From: an uncultured Gammaproteobacteria bacterium
GTDB lineage: Bacteria > Pseudomonadota > Gammaproteobacteria > PS1 > Pseudothioglobaceae
Length of the DNA stretch: 64,000 nt
Direction: 5' to 3'
NCBI GenBank assembly: GCA_902509905.1
Contig: CABWZI010000005.1
Coordinates: 43,385 to 107,384 of the forward strand
Made by a program: the position numbers and the translations under genes. The first letter of the stretch is position 1. Each line of letters begins with the position of its first letter. Below the pieces are notes generated by a model that had not been told where the DNA came from, did no database searches, and saw only the letters and a program-made list of their open reading frames with translations. This document shows positions 38,745 through 48,811 of the stretch, in pieces.

Positions 38745-39530
38745 TTATTTGCCTTTCCATTTAGGGGATCTTTTTTCTGAAAAAGCAATTGGCCCTTCCT
38801 TTGCATCCTCAGAATGAAGCATTTTCTGATACGCTTCAATTTCTCCTGATCGCATCAATTCGTAGGCTTCCTCTAAATCCATGATTTCAGTTGATCTTAT
38901 GACAGACTTTATGGCTGCTAAAGAGAGTGGGGCTGACTTTGAAATCTGAAGAGCCCACTCAAGCGACTGATTAATTAAATCATCTTGGGAACAAATTCTA
39001 TTAACAAGGCCGTAATGCTTTGCCTCCTCAACACCAATCCTTCGACCCGTCATAAGCATATCCATAGCAACTGATTTAGGCAGTCGACGAGGAAGTCTCA
39101 ATACCCCGCCGCTATCTGGAATAATTCCTAAAGTAGCTTCAGGTACAAAAAATTCTGCATTACTTGAAGCAATGATGAGGTCTGCAGCAAGTGCCAATTC
39201 AAACCCACCACCTACTGCTAATCCATTGACAGCAGCAATGACAGGTTTATTGAGATCCCATAACTCTGTTAGGCCTGCAAAACCACCAGGACCAAAGTCA
39301 GCATCAACTGCTTCCCCCTCAGATGCTGCCTTTAAGTCCCAGCCCCCACAAAAGAAACGATCTCCAGCTCCAGTAATGATTGCCACCCTAAGATTATTGT
39401 CATCTCTAAATTTTATAAATGCATCTCCAAGCTCATGACTTGTTTTTGCATCAATTGCATTGGCTTTTGGACGATTCAAGGTAATTAAAATTACTTCTCC
39501 ATGAACCTCATAATTAACAGCATCTTTCAT
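38745..39530 (-). CDS. caiD: Carnitinyl-CoA dehydratase/crotonobetainyl-CoA hydratase (CaiD-like)
   Basis: This 261-residue crotonase-fold protein matches E. coli CaiD nearly segment by segment as I recall it: [71 protein letters not shown] and the C-terminal [17 protein letters not shown]. Glutamates E111 ([12 protein letters not shown]) and E131 (VPEATLGI) occupy the two catalytic positions. CaiD hydrates crotonobetainyl-CoA to carnitinyl-CoA. It heads the end of a four-gene minus-strand set with acyl-CoA synthetase, acyl-CoA dehydrogenase and thioesterase genes, consistent with quaternary-amine acyl-CoA chemistry. Confidence 0.82.
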   Translation of the reverse strand: MKDAVNYEVHGEVILITLNRPKANAIDAKTSHELGDAFIKFRDDNNLRVAIITGAGDRFFCGGWDLKAASEGEAVDADFGPGGFAGLTELWDLNKPVIAAVNGLAVGGGFELALAADLIIASSNAEFFVPEATLGIIPDSGGVLRLPRRLPKSVAMDMLMTGRRIGVEEAKHYGLVNRICSQDDLINQSLEWALQISKSAPLSLAAIKSVIRSTEIMDLEEAYELMRSGEIEAYQKMLHSEDAKEGPIAFSEKRSPKWKGK

Positions 39531-39545
39531 AATTACCCCAATAAA

Positions 39546-41603
39546 TTAATTTGAGTTAAGTCTAATAAGTGTATCAGCAGCAGCAACTCCATTGGTCTCT
39601 TTTAATACTAATAGTGGATTGATATCCAACTCCTCAACTTCATTTTGACTGATTAATTCAATGACCGAAGCGACTGAATCTATTACTGCTTCGATGTCCC
39701 CTTTTGGTTTGCCCCTGAAGCCCTCGAGTAGCTTGTAAACCTTTAATTTTGATAAAGATTGATGTATATCTGCTCTAGTAGCAGGCAAAATTAACACTGA
39801 ACTGTCTTCTAGAAGCTCAACAAATACACCGCCACTTCCAATTACGATGTGTTTGCCAAAAGTAGGGTCATAGTCCATACCTATAATGAGCTCACAAACT
39901 GATTTTTCTATCATTTTTTCAATAAGAAGCTCTGAACTGATAATGAATAAATCTGCACATGCCTCTTTCAGCATTTTTGTATTTTTAATATTCAGCCTAA
40001 CTCCATTTAATTCAGTCTTATGAGCTAATTCTGCCCCTGACACTTTAAGAGTCACTGGGAAGCCAATATCTTCAGAAGCTTTTGTAGCTTCATTGAAATT
40101 ATTAACCAGAAATCCTTTTGGAATAGCGACACCATGCTTGTTTAAAAGTAGCTTGCCTTCATATTCTGTTAATTGTGTTTTGGTTTTACTTTCTGAGTTA
40201 ATGCTCAAAATTTTTAACTCTGGACTTGTGTTGCGTGAAAATGAGCGCCCAATTTTATATGAGTGATTGAGGGCTTTCAAACACACATCCAAGCCAACCA
40301 TAGGCGCAATTCCCAAACTCAAACACTTCTCAATAATTCTTTTTGGCATACAATCTGCCATAGATGCCAGTACTATTGCCTTTTCACCTGTCCCAGAGAG
40401 GGCATCTGAAAGTGCCGATAAAGTCGAGTCCCAGTCCTTGTGCTCTGATTGTTCAGTTTTAGGCCAATCCAACAGCAACATTGTGGCTGCAAATTGATCA
40501 CTAATCATTGCCCTAAAGCACTCTGAAGTTCTTTTTCTATCCCCCCAAATAAATGTATGATAGTCTAGAGGATTGTCGACCTCGACATAGTCATTTAGCG
40601 TTCGCTGAACTTTGGCCTTGTGTGATGAGGTGAGTGATGGAAAATAAATTTCTAAGCCATCAATTAAATCAGCCATCATACCTGCTTCTCCGCCTGAGCA
40701 GCTCATTGAAGCAACACCGTTATGCTTCATTACGCCCAATAGGCTGATCAGTTTAAGTGTTTCTAGAAACTCTGGAACTGTCTCAACTCTGGCTATACCC
40801 CGACGATCAAAAAAAGCACTATATAATTTATCTGAACCCGTTAATGAGCTGGTGTGGCTCAGAGCAATCTTAGCAGATGCATTTGTTTTTCCTGACTTAA
40901 TAGTAATGATTGGAACCTTCATTTTATGCGCTCTTTGAGCAGCAATATCAAATGACTCGATGTCAGAAATACCTTCGATATGTAGACCAATCGCATTGAC
41001 TCTTGAATCATCCAACATCGCATGGATAATGTCCGCAATATTTGTATTTGATTGATTACCAAGAGTAAACATATAAGCGATTGAAAGGCCAGAAGACTGC
41101 ATAGTCATGTTTAGACCTATATTTCCGCTTTGAGTTATGATTGCCACCCCTTCGGATACTGGGTCACACCCATGAACGTCTGGCCACAAAGCAACCCCAT
41201 CCAGACTATTGATAAATCCGTAACAATTTGGGCCAATGAGCGGCATTCCATTGGCAGCTTCAACCAATTGTTGATTTCGTATAAGACCTATATCTCCAAC
41301 CTCGCCAAACCCAGAAGCATACAAAACCGCGCCGCCGCTTCCCATAGACTCAAGATCAGATACAATTTCAATGGCAGTATCTGCATTAACCGCAATAAAT
41401 GTAGCATCAGGAGGTTCTGGCAAATCTTTGACATCTCTAAAACATTTGATGCCTTCAAGAGATTCAAGGGTTGGATGAACTGCCCATATTTCATGACTGT
41501 ATCCTAATTTGAGCGACTCTCTAATCGCAAAATTTGCACCTCGATTACCAACAACAGCGATTGACTTTGGGGAGATTAATCGATGCAAATTGCTTTTATT
41601 CAT
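39546..41603 (-). CDS. ADP-forming acyl-CoA synthetase, fused alpha-beta form
   Basis: This 685-residue protein has an N-terminal CoA-binding Rossmann domain (ISPKSIAVVGNRGAN), a succinyl-CoA-ligase-like middle domain with the likely phosphohistidine in KIALSHTSSLTGSD, and a C-terminal ATP-grasp domain (TEYEGKLLLNKHGVAIPKG, then DEELDINPLLV-like EELDINPLLVL). The ATG at 41603 is chosen because the longer frame would overlap the dehydrogenase gene. NDP-forming synthetases of this type activate acids to CoA thioesters at the cost of ATP to ADP. Here it could activate carnitine, crotonobetaine or a related acid in place of CaiC; that role is inferred. Confidence 0.85.
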   Translation of the reverse strand: MNKSNLHRLISPKSIAVVGNRGANFAIRESLKLGYSHEIWAVHPTLESLEGIKCFRDVKDLPEPPDATFIAVNADTAIEIVSDLESMGSGGAVLYASGFGEVGDIGLIRNQQLVEAANGMPLIGPNCYGFINSLDGVALWPDVHGCDPVSEGVAIITQSGNIGLNMTMQSSGLSIAYMFTLGNQSNTNIADIIHAMLDDSRVNAIGLHIEGISDIESFDIAAQRAHKMKVPIITIKSGKTNASAKIALSHTSSLTGSDKLYSAFFDRRGIARVETVPEFLETLKLISLLGVMKHNGVASMSCSGGEAGMMADLIDGLEIYFPSLTSSHKAKVQRTLNDYVEVDNPLDYHTFIWGDRKRTSECFRAMISDQFAATMLLLDWPKTEQSEHKDWDSTLSALSDALSGTGEKAIVLASMADCMPKRIIEKCLSLGIAPMVGLDVCLKALNHSYKIGRSFSRNTSPELKILSINSESKTKTQLTEYEGKLLLNKHGVAIPKGFLVNNFNEATKASEDIGFPVTLKVSGAELAHKTELNGVRLNIKNTKMLKEACADLFIISSELLIEKMIEKSVCELIIGMDYDPTFGKHIVIGSGGVFVELLEDSSVLILPATRADIHQSLSKLKVYKLLEGFRGKPKGDIEAVIDSVASVIELISQNEVEELDINPLLVLKETNGVAAADTLIRLNSN

Positions 41604-41610
41604 TTTGGAT

Positions 41611-42768
41611 TTATTCAAATGGTCTAAGCAATGATCTAGAAATAATATGCCTTTGAATCTCACTAGTTCCATCCCATATTCTTTCTACACGATGATCTCT
41701 CCAAATCCTCTCAAGGGGAAGCTCATCCATCAGCCCCATGCCGCCTAGGATTTGAATAGCCTCATCAGAGATCATTGCAAGCACTTCAGTTGCTTTAAGT
41801 TTTGCCATAGCAGCATCACTATTCGTCATCTGACCTTGTGAATCCCTCCATGCTGCTTTAAGAGTGAGTAATTCTGCAGCATTAAGCTCCATCGACATAT
41901 CAGCAAGTTTAAATGAAACTCCTTGAAATTTTCCTATCGTTTGACCAAATTGTTCACGAGTTGCAGCCCACTCCGTTGCGATCTGCAAAGCCCTTTCAGC
42001 TCTGCCTAGACACATCGCAGCAACAGACAATCGAGTTGCACCCAACCATTCATTAGCCACATCAAATCCATGGTCCACCTCACCTAAGACTTTTGATTCA
42101 TGTACTCGGCAATTATCAAAATTAAGTATGAAGTTATGATAACCTCTATGGGATACACTGTTATAACCCGGCTCAACTGAGAAACCGGGGGTCCCCTTAT
42201 CGACTAAAAAGCTTGTAATCTTTTTCTTCTCACCCCTTGGTGTTTGCTCTATTCCAGACGCTACAAATAATATGACATAGTCAGCCATATCAGCGTGACT
42301 AATGAAATGCTTGGAGCCATTAATTACAAAATACTCACCATCTCTCTCAGCTTTACACTTCATAGAGCGAACATCAGATCCAGCATTGGGTTCCGTCATC
42401 GCAAGACAGTCAACTTTGTCACCACGAATTGTTGGCAGCAGATACTCATCAACCTGTGATCCTTTACAAGCCAATAAAATATTGCTTGGCCTAGCTACAA
42501 TATACTGTAACCCAAAGTTTGCTTTTCCCAATTCTTTTTCTAGAAGGCATAAAGTAAGTGAGTCTAATCCACCTCCACCATACTTTTCAGGCATATTGCA
42601 TGCATAAAGTCCACTTTCTATAGATTTTTGTTTTATTTGCTCTACAACGGAATCTTCTATTTTATTATTCTTTTCAACCTCGTCCTCAAAAGGGTAAAGC
42701 TCTTTTTCTACAAAACTTTTGACAGATTCAATAATCATTTCTTGTTCACTTGTGAGTCCAAAATTCAT
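41611..42768 (-). CDS. Acyl-CoA dehydrogenase
   Basis: This 385-residue FAD-dependent dehydrogenase has the signatures CLAMTEPNAGSDVRSMK (about residues 116-132), EQFGQTIGKFQGVSFKLADM and the C-terminal QILGGMGLMDELPLERIWRD. The position of the catalytic glutamate in short-chain enzymes (YEGTSEI) reads WDGTSEIQR here, with aspartate D366. In this cluster it could oxidize gamma-butyrobetainyl-CoA to crotonobetainyl-CoA, like CaiA, but a general acyl-CoA substrate is equally possible. Confidence 0.87.
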   Translation of the reverse strand: MNFGLTSEQEMIIESVKSFVEKELYPFEDEVEKNNKIEDSVVEQIKQKSIESGLYACNMPEKYGGGGLDSLTLCLLEKELGKANFGLQYIVARPSNILLACKGSQVDEYLLPTIRGDKVDCLAMTEPNAGSDVRSMKCKAERDGEYFVINGSKHFISHADMADYVILFVASGIEQTPRGEKKKITSFLVDKGTPGFSVEPGYNSVSHRGYHNFILNFDNCRVHESKVLGEVDHGFDVANEWLGATRLSVAAMCLGRAERALQIATEWAATREQFGQTIGKFQGVSFKLADMSMELNAAELLTLKAAWRDSQGQMTNSDAAMAKLKATEVLAMISDEAIQILGGMGLMDELPLERIWRDHRVERIWDGTSEIQRHIISRSLLRPFE

Positions 42769-42789
42769 TTTATCTTCCTCTAAATCGAA

Positions 42790-43320
42790 TTAACCTTTTT
42801 TGATCTGCATGACACGGCCTTTTTGCTTCGGAGAAGGCAGTTTCTCATGTTTATTCCAAATCTTTTGTAATATTCTAAAGACAGATTGATCTATCTCGCT
42901 TGCTTTTGCTTTTTTCATATTAACATGTAAAAGCATTTGTTCTGTTGTCGCTAATAATTGCCCACTCTCGCCGTGAATCATTTGATGAAAAATGTGTAAT
43001 CTCTTTGAGTCAAGGCCTAATATTTGAGTAGTAAACTCAAGTGGTTCATTTTCTGATGCCTCTAAATAGTAATTAATATGAGTCTCTACGGTATAAAAAG
43101 ATTGACCCCCAAGTCTGTAATCATTATCAATACCTATATACTGAAACAGTGCATCTGATGCATCACCAAACGCATAGAGATAGAAAGACTCACTCATATG
43201 CCCATTGTAGTCAATCCAATCTGAGTGGACTTTGGCAATATAAAGCGCCAGAGGCTTATCTAATTCATCCTCATCTGAATAGTATTGATACTCTCTTGTT
43301 AGATATATTTCATTGTCCAT
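42790..43320 (-). CDS. Hotdog-fold thioesterase resembling betainyl-CoA thioesterase
   Basis: This 176-residue 4HBT-type protein begins YIAKVHSDWIDYNGHM, with the aspartate and asparagine of the hotdog active site, then YAFGDASDALFQYIGID, SFYTVETHINYYLEA and LLATTEQMLLHVNMKKAKA. The pattern resembles the thioesterase module found with L-carnitine dehydrogenase, which releases glycine betaine from betainyl-CoA; I make that comparison from memory. The ATG at 43320 is taken as start; two codons upstream is a TTG. It lies 21 bases before the acyl-CoA dehydrogenase. Confidence 0.75.
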   Translation of the reverse strand: MDNEIYLTREYQYYSDEDELDKPLALYIAKVHSDWIDYNGHMSESFYLYAFGDASDALFQYIGIDNDYRLGGQSFYTVETHINYYLEASENEPLEFTTQILGLDSKRLHIFHQMIHGESGQLLATTEQMLLHVNMKKAKASEIDQSVFRILQKIWNKHEKLPSPKQKGRVMQIKKG

Positions 43321-43380
43321 GTTCAATTAAAAAGCAAATGCAGAAATAGAATGTTATGAGAACTGATTTAATTATGATTA

Positions 43381-43386
43381 TATAAT
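43381..43386 (+). promoter_or_regulatory. Possible -10 box upstream of engB
   Basis: A perfect TATAAT lies 28 bases before the engB ATG in the divergent 94-base region between the thioesterase gene and engB. No convincing -35 hexamer is present at 17-18 bases. Confidence 0.35.
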
Positions 43387-43414
43387 GGAATGAAAGGCTC
43401 TCAACTCTTGAATT

Positions 43415-44020
43415 ATGCACAATTTTTACCGTCAAGCTAAATTTCTTTTGTCTTGCCCATCTCTAAAAGGATGTCCAAACGATAGCGGCTATGAGGTGAT
43501 ATTTGCTGGTCGATCAAACGCCGGAAAATCAAGTGCTATTAATACGCTCACAGAACAAAAAAAATTAGCGAAAGTTAGCCGAACTCCCGGAAGGACTCAG
43601 CATCTCGTATTTTTTGATCTTGGCAATGACAGAAGACTTGTCGACCTTCCGGGTTATGGATATGCGAAAGTACCTGATTCAGTTAAACAGGATTGGCATC
43701 GTAATATGAGTGAATACTTTGATAATCGACAATGTATAAAAGCTGCAATTCTGGTTATGGATTGCCGTCATCCATTTAAGCCCTTTGATCAAATGATGCT
43801 TGACTGGTGCGTGAATAGTAAAGTACCAATTAACATTTTGCTAACTAAATCTGATAAATTAAAAAAGGGGGCTGCTAGCACAGCTAGACTTAACGCTTTA
43901 AAGATAGTGAAAGATTTACCTTCAGTTAGTGTTCAACTTTTTTCTTCCCTAAAAAAAGAGGGAGTTTTAGATCTTAGTCATTATCTAGACCAAGTCTTTG
44001 AAATGAGTCATGAGAGTTAA
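43415..44020 (+). CDS. engB: Ribosome-biogenesis GTPase EngB/YsxC (YihA)
   Basis: This 201-residue EngB GTPase acts in large-subunit assembly and is usually essential. G1 is [10 protein letters not shown] (about residues 31-40), G2 includes SRTPGRTQ, G3 is [11 protein letters not shown] and G4 is LTKSDKL. The length is standard. It overlaps the next gene by 11 bases. Confidence 0.95.
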   Translation: MHNFYRQAKFLLSCPSLKGCPNDSGYEVIFAGRSNAGKSSAINTLTEQKKLAKVSRTPGRTQHLVFFDLGNDRRLVDLPGYGYAKVPDSVKQDWHRNMSEYFDNRQCIKAAILVMDCRHPFKPFDQMMLDWCVNSKVPINILLTKSDKLKKGAASTARLNALKIVKDLPSVSVQLFSSLKKEGVLDLSHYLDQVFEMSHES

Positions 44021-46514
44021 TTTAGACCTTAGTTCTATTAAGTCAAATGATACTGTAATTGTTGCAAACAATCGCCAAGCTCTTGCCCTCAAGAAATCTC
44101 TAGCTCAGTCAGATCGAACCTCTAGACTATCAAAAGTTTATTCGTATCAATCTTTCCTTGAAAAGTTATGGAAGAGCAGTCAAATAAATCAAGAAAGACG
44201 CCTTTTAACTCAGCTAGAATCTCGATTTTTATTACTGCAGTTCAGTGAAGAAGCATCCGTTAAAAATCCTGAAACTTTTATTGAGGAACTTATTAAGTGT
44301 TATAGGCTATACAAAAGCTATGGAATTGAGATTAATCAGATTTCAACATTACCTTCAATTCCTTCTAAACTGTTTGTTCGATTAATCAGGCAATATGAAA
44401 AGTTTAAAGCTCAAAATAATTGTATTGATCAAACAGATATTTTGAATTTAACTATAGATCATTTGAAGCGAATTAGCCTTCATAAAGGTAATTACTTTAG
44501 GTATGGATTTAATGAGTCCACACCCGAACAAAACAAACTTTTTGAAGCCTTGAATTTTAAACCACTGTTTGCTCAGCATCTAGAAAGCACCTCTAGAAAT
44601 TTCGCATTTTTTGAACAGGAGTCTGAACTAATAGCTATTGCAAAATGGGCAAAAAAAACTAGCAATCAGTATCCAGAAAAGCAGATTGGCATTGTGGTGC
44701 CTAACCTCAACGAATTACAGCATAAAGTGAAGTCTATATTTGACCTAGAGTTCTCCTCTAATCTGGTTGAGATTCATAAAAAGCCATACAATATTTCTTT
44801 AGGTATTTCTCTGAGTGACTACCCATTAATTAAGCATCTTATCTCAATTTTAAGGTTATCAAGCCAATTTCAAAACGGCTTTGTCGACACTGAGACACTA
44901 ACCAAAGTTGTAACATCTCCTTACATTAAAGGCGCCATGACCGAACTCAATAATCGCGCCTTATTAACCAACAAAATACGCCAGTTATCTGCCACTAGAA
45001 TTAAAACTAATATAATTCTTAGTCTATGTGATGGTTGTCCTAGCCTTAAGGAGATTTTTATTAAGCTCATTGACGCCAATTTAACAAAAAAAATAACACT
45101 GGAACTATCCTTAGATTCAATGAACTCATTCTTGCTTATCTGGGGCTTTACTTCAGATAGAAATCTATCGAGTAGTGAATATCAAATTTATGAAAAGTAT
45201 CAGGTTGAAAGCTTAGTACTGAATAAATTATCAGATTTTCACCAGTTAACTACTTTAGATGATACTCTTAAGATATTGATAGAGCATATGAATGCCGTTA
45301 TTTTTCAGCCACAAAGCGGCTCTGCAAATATTCATATACTTGGCTCCCTAGAAGCCGAAGGGTTGTTTTTTGATTTTGCCTGGGTCTGCAGTATGACCAG
45401 TAGTTTCCTTCCTGGAAAAATTAAGATGCCTTTATTTATTCCGCCTAAAACGTCTGTGGAATATTGTTTGCCTGGAACAAGCTTTGAGCTTATCACCAAA
45501 GAAAGTGAAATAACACTTAACAATTTGCAAAATTTAAGCAAAAATTTGACTTTTAGCTACTCAACTTACTCAGATAGTCGAGAGCAGATCGCCACTCCTT
45601 ATCTTTTATTTGAAGACCCACAACACATTGAAGATCCTCAAGTGACTCCTAGAGAGATGGAGCTGATTGAAGATTTTACTGCACCCAAAATTAAAAATTT
45701 AGAGATTAAAAAAGGCGTTAAAACACTTCAAGACCAAATGGGTTGTGAATTCAAAGGCTTTACCAATAGACTAAATTTTCAAGAAATTAATGACTTAGTG
45801 ATAGGCATTAGCAAGCTTGAACAGGGGAATATCATTCACAACATATTAGAAAGACTTTTTAACGAAGTCTCATCAAGCTCAGATTTAAAGGAGTTGTCAG
45901 AGACTAGACTCGATGAATTAATAGAAACTCACTCTGAAAATGCCCTCCAAGAAATACCTCAGTCTAATTTTAGAATTAATGAAAAGGTGAGAGTAAAAAA
46001 ATTGATAAAACAATACATAGACCTTGAAAAAAATCGAGAATTTTTTGAAGTGGTTGGGACTGAATCTGAAGCGCAGGTTGACATTGCTGGCTTAAAATTC
46101 TCTACCCGTATTGATCGAATGGATCGCTTGAAAGATGGCTCAAAACTTATTATTGATTACAAGACAGGAAAAAATATAGGAATAAGCAAACTCACTAATC
46201 AGCCTTTAGAACAAGCCCAACTTCCAATTTATGCAATCTCAAATGAGATTGACGGGGTGGCGTTCGCCACTATTAACTCTCAGGACTGTCAATTTAAAGC
46301 TATTACAAAAAATAAAAACGATTTGCCAATGAGTAGCCAGTCAATTAACAGAATGCCTGAATGGAAAAAGCAAGTCTCTGATTGGAAAGATGAACTGGTC
46401 CAGGCAAGTCAAAAATTCCAGAATGGGCATGCTGAAGTTTTGCCTTCATCACATGCTTGCGACTTCTGTGACTATGATTTACTATGCAGAGTCGATAAAT
46501 CGGGTAATGACTAA
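44010..46514 (+). CDS. PD-(D/E)XK nuclease family protein, probable DNA repair (AddB/RecB-like)
   Basis: This 834-residue protein resembles the family called probable DNA repair protein, with a degenerate UvrD/AddB-like N-terminal region ([29 protein letters not shown]) and a C-terminal RecB-type nuclease. The nuclease motif is seen as IDRMD and LIIDYKTGK (about residues 705-725), with the C-terminal cysteines [13 protein letters not shown], which in AddB relatives bind an iron-sulfur cluster. A partner helicase gene is not in the window. Its last 33 bases overlap the oppositely oriented cca gene. Confidence 0.8.
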   Translation: MRVNLDLSSIKSNDTVIVANNRQALALKKSLAQSDRTSRLSKVYSYQSFLEKLWKSSQINQERRLLTQLESRFLLLQFSEEASVKNPETFIEELIKCYRLYKSYGIEINQISTLPSIPSKLFVRLIRQYEKFKAQNNCIDQTDILNLTIDHLKRISLHKGNYFRYGFNESTPEQNKLFEALNFKPLFAQHLESTSRNFAFFEQESELIAIAKWAKKTSNQYPEKQIGIVVPNLNELQHKVKSIFDLEFSSNLVEIHKKPYNISLGISLSDYPLIKHLISILRLSSQFQNGFVDTETLTKVVTSPYIKGAMTELNNRALLTNKIRQLSATRIKTNIILSLCDGCPSLKEIFIKLIDANLTKKITLELSLDSMNSFLLIWGFTSDRNLSSSEYQIYEKYQVESLVLNKLSDFHQLTTLDDTLKILIEHMNAVIFQPQSGSANIHILGSLEAEGLFFDFAWVCSMTSSFLPGKIKMPLFIPPKTSVEYCLPGTSFELITKESEITLNNLQNLSKNLTFSYSTYSDSREQIATPYLLFEDPQHIEDPQVTPREMELIEDFTAPKIKNLEIKKGVKTLQDQMGCEFKGFTNRLNFQEINDLVIGISKLEQGNIIHNILERLFNEVSSSSDLKELSETRLDELIETHSENALQEIPQSNFRINEKVRVKKLIKQYIDLEKNREFFEVVGTESEAQVDIAGLKFSTRIDRMDRLKDGSKLIIDYKTGKNIGISKLTNQPLEQAQLPIYAISNEIDGVAFATINSQDCQFKAITKNKNDLPMSSQSINRMPEWKKQVSDWKDELVQASQKFQNGHAEVLPSSHACDFCDYDLLCRVDKSGND

Positions 46515-47558
46515 TAATCTCTCTTCGGCTAACTCTTGAGCAATATTGATATTCTTTAAATCAGATATCTTGATTAAGTTTAGCTGAGTTTTTAATTGAT
46601 CTATTTTTGAGGTATCTATATTCAAATTTTTAAAAGATTCCAAAATGAGTTCAAACCTCTTTTGTCTCCTTAAGCCGTCAGTTTTTAGATAAAAATTTAG
46701 AATTTCTTCTGACTGATGAGACAAAAAATCAGAAGCAAAGTCATACCAACTACTAACTAATTCAGCAATTTGTTGCATATCTTTAGGGCATTTAAGATGT
46801 TCGCAAAGTAGTTCAATGTTGCCTGGCTTTTGATCATAAAGCCAGAGAGCAAAAGTGACCTCGCGAGCTAAATTTTCATGGTCTAAATGCTTAAAATTTC
46901 CGCTTTGAGTGATTTCAAGCATTGGAAACAATCTTTGATAGGCGCCTGATTCAATTAAAACTTCAAAAAAGATAGATGGCGCCCCTGTATTCATTGATAA
47001 ATTAATTTCTTTAAAGACTCTCTCAGGAGTCAACGCATCAACCTCACCCGAACTGACCATCATTTTCATTAAATCGAGTGTTCCAGAATCGATTGTAAAG
47101 CCTAGATGATGAAAACGAGATGCAAACCTTGCCGTCCTGAGTATTCTTACTGGATCCTCAGAGAATGACTCGGACACATGCCTTATCGTCCTCTCCTTAA
47201 TGTCTTCTAAGCCACCAAAAGGGTCAATAAATTCTCCAGAGCCATCCTTATTTTGTGCAATTGCATTGATTGTTAAATCTCTTCTAGAGAGATCTTGTTC
47301 TAATGTAACCGATTTTGATGTATCGAATTCAAACCCCTTATAACCCTTACCAATCTTTCGTTCTAATCTGGCAAGCGCATATTCTTCATTGGATTTTGGA
47401 TGAAGAAAAACTGGGAACTCTTTCCCAACCTGACGAAAACCTAATGACTTCATTTCTTCGGGTGATGAGCCTACAACGACATAGTCTTTTTCTGTAGACT
47501 CTGTAGCAATACCTAAAATCTTATCTCGAATTGCACCGCCGACCAAAAATTCTTGCAT
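46482..47558 (-). CDS. cca: CCA tRNA nucleotidyltransferase
   Basis: Cca adds or repairs the 3' CCA of tRNA. From the ATG at 47558 the protein has 358 residues; the longer frame adds an unlikely leader. Motifs are FLVGGAIRDKILG, VGKEFPVFLHPKSNEEYALARLERK and the LSRRDLTINAIA signature, close to gammaproteobacterial Cca. The metal-binding motif reads EKDYVVVG, with glutamate in the first acidic position that is aspartate in E. coli. No clear HD-domain phosphohydrolase residues were noted. Confidence 0.92.
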   Translation of the reverse strand: MQEFLVGGAIRDKILGIATESTEKDYVVVGSSPEEMKSLGFRQVGKEFPVFLHPKSNEEYALARLERKIGKGYKGFEFDTSKSVTLEQDLSRRDLTINAIAQNKDGSGEFIDPFGGLEDIKERTIRHVSESFSEDPVRILRTARFASRFHHLGFTIDSGTLDLMKMMVSSGEVDALTPERVFKEINLSMNTGAPSIFFEVLIESGAYQRLFPMLEITQSGNFKHLDHENLAREVTFALWLYDQKPGNIELLCEHLKCPKDMQQIAELVSSWYDFASDFLSHQSEEILNFYLKTDGLRRQKRFELILESFKNLNIDTSKIDQLKTQLNLIKISDLKNINIAQELAEERLLVITRFIDSA

Positions 47559-47611
47559 ATTTCTTATTCTAGAAATTAAAGTTAAGGATAAATTTCTCTT
47601 ATAATACACGA

Positions 47612-47986
47612 ATGAATAACAAGAAGAATTTATCCCCAGAAGCCTATCGTATTACTCAAGAGTGCGGAACTGAACCGCCTTTCACTGGTGAATATTATAA
47701 CCACAACGAAACAGGAAACTATCATTGCATCTGTTGTGACGCTGTATTATTTGAATCCTCTACAAAGTATGACTCTGGAAGCGGCTGGCCTAGTTTTTAT
47801 GACCTTGCCAATAGTGGCTGCATTAGGCAGCTTGAAGATGATTCTTTGGGCTATATGAGAATCGAAGTGAGATGCTCATCCTGTGATGCTCACCTAGGTC
47901 ATGTCTTTCCTGATGGTCCTCAGCCAACTGGAAAGCGCTACTGCATAAACTCAGTTGCACTCAACTTTTCTGGTGATGATTCTTAA
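47612..47986 (+). CDS. msrB: Peptide methionine-R-sulfoxide reductase MsrB
   Basis: This 124-residue SelR-fold enzyme reduces methionine-R-sulfoxide. Two zinc cysteine pairs (CICC and CSSC), [22 protein letters not shown] and the catalytic cysteine in RYCINSVAL are all present. It starts 53 bases from the divergent cca start. Confidence 0.95.
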   Translation: MNNKKNLSPEAYRITQECGTEPPFTGEYYNHNETGNYHCICCDAVLFESSTKYDSGSGWPSFYDLANSGCIRQLEDDSLGYMRIEVRCSSCDAHLGHVFPDGPQPTGKRYCINSVALNFSGDDS

Positions 47987-48002
47987 GCAGTAATTTTAGT
48001 TT

Positions 48003-48788
48003 TTAAAATATAAGCACCATAGCGGCTAAGAAACCCAAGAAAACTGAAAAGCCTTTTTTAAGTTTTTGACTATCCATTATGTGGGTAACTTTTGCGCCAA
48101 GTGGAGCAAAAAAAATACTGGCGGCAACTATCGCAAAAAGAGCCTCAAAGTTCACAAAACCTACCCCTCCCGTTGGAAGAGTTTGAGAGGATCCTGCCAC
48201 CATAAATCCAATACTGCCAGCAATCGCAATCGGCATACCAACTGCTGCGGATGTGGCAATGGCATTCTTAATTTTTACATTGTTATAAACTAAAAATGGA
48301 GTGGTCATTGTTCCGCCACCAATCCCAACCATAGCTGACACTACCCCAATCACATAACCTGCAGCAGACCAAATCCACCTTGACAAATTATCAGCATGAC
48401 TAGAAGCACTGACGCCAAACCACATAATCAATGCAACAGTTATTTCAAATAAAGCAAAGAATACACGCAAAAAATCAAAGCTTAAATATTTAGCAAGAAT
48501 AGCGCCGCTGTATGAACCTAATAAAATGGTTGGTGTTAGCTTTACAAAATTTCTCCAAAGTATCGCCCCATGACGATGATGCGCATACAAACTGGAGATG
48601 GAGGTAAAAACTATTGCTGCCAATGCAGTTCCAATTGCAGTATGCATTAAAATGGATTGATCAATGGATGGTGCCAATAGGTATAGCAATACTGGAACAA
48701 TTATTAATCCGCCCCCAATCCCCAACAAGCCTGCTGCAAATCCTGAAAAAGCCCCGAGAAGAATAAATAGGATTATTGCTTCACTCAT
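48003..48788 (-). CDS. TauE/SafE-family membrane protein (second copy in window)
   Basis: This 261-residue TauE/SafE protein has about eight membrane segments, with repeat signatures FSGFAAGLLGIGGGLIIVPVL (about residues 14-34) and VVSAMVGIGGGTMTTPFLV (about 155-173). It belongs to a different branch from the copy at 32830, whose motifs diverge more. Sulfite or organosulfonate export is a known role for the family; the substrate here is unknown. It lies 17 bases from the convergent msrB and 24 bases downstream of tdk. Confidence 0.85.
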   Translation of the reverse strand: MSEAIILFILLGAFSGFAAGLLGIGGGLIIVPVLLYLLAPSIDQSILMHTAIGTALAAIVFTSISSLYAHHRHGAILWRNFVKLTPTILLGSYSGAILAKYLSFDFLRVFFALFEITVALIMWFGVSASSHADNLSRWIWSAAGYVIGVVSAMVGIGGGTMTTPFLVYNNVKIKNAIATSAAVGMPIAIAGSIGFMVAGSSQTLPTGGVGFVNFEALFAIVAASIFFAPLGAKVTHIMDSQKLKKGFSVFLGFLAAMVLIF

Positions 48789-48811
48789 AGTTCATCATTT
48801 ATTTGGAAAAC

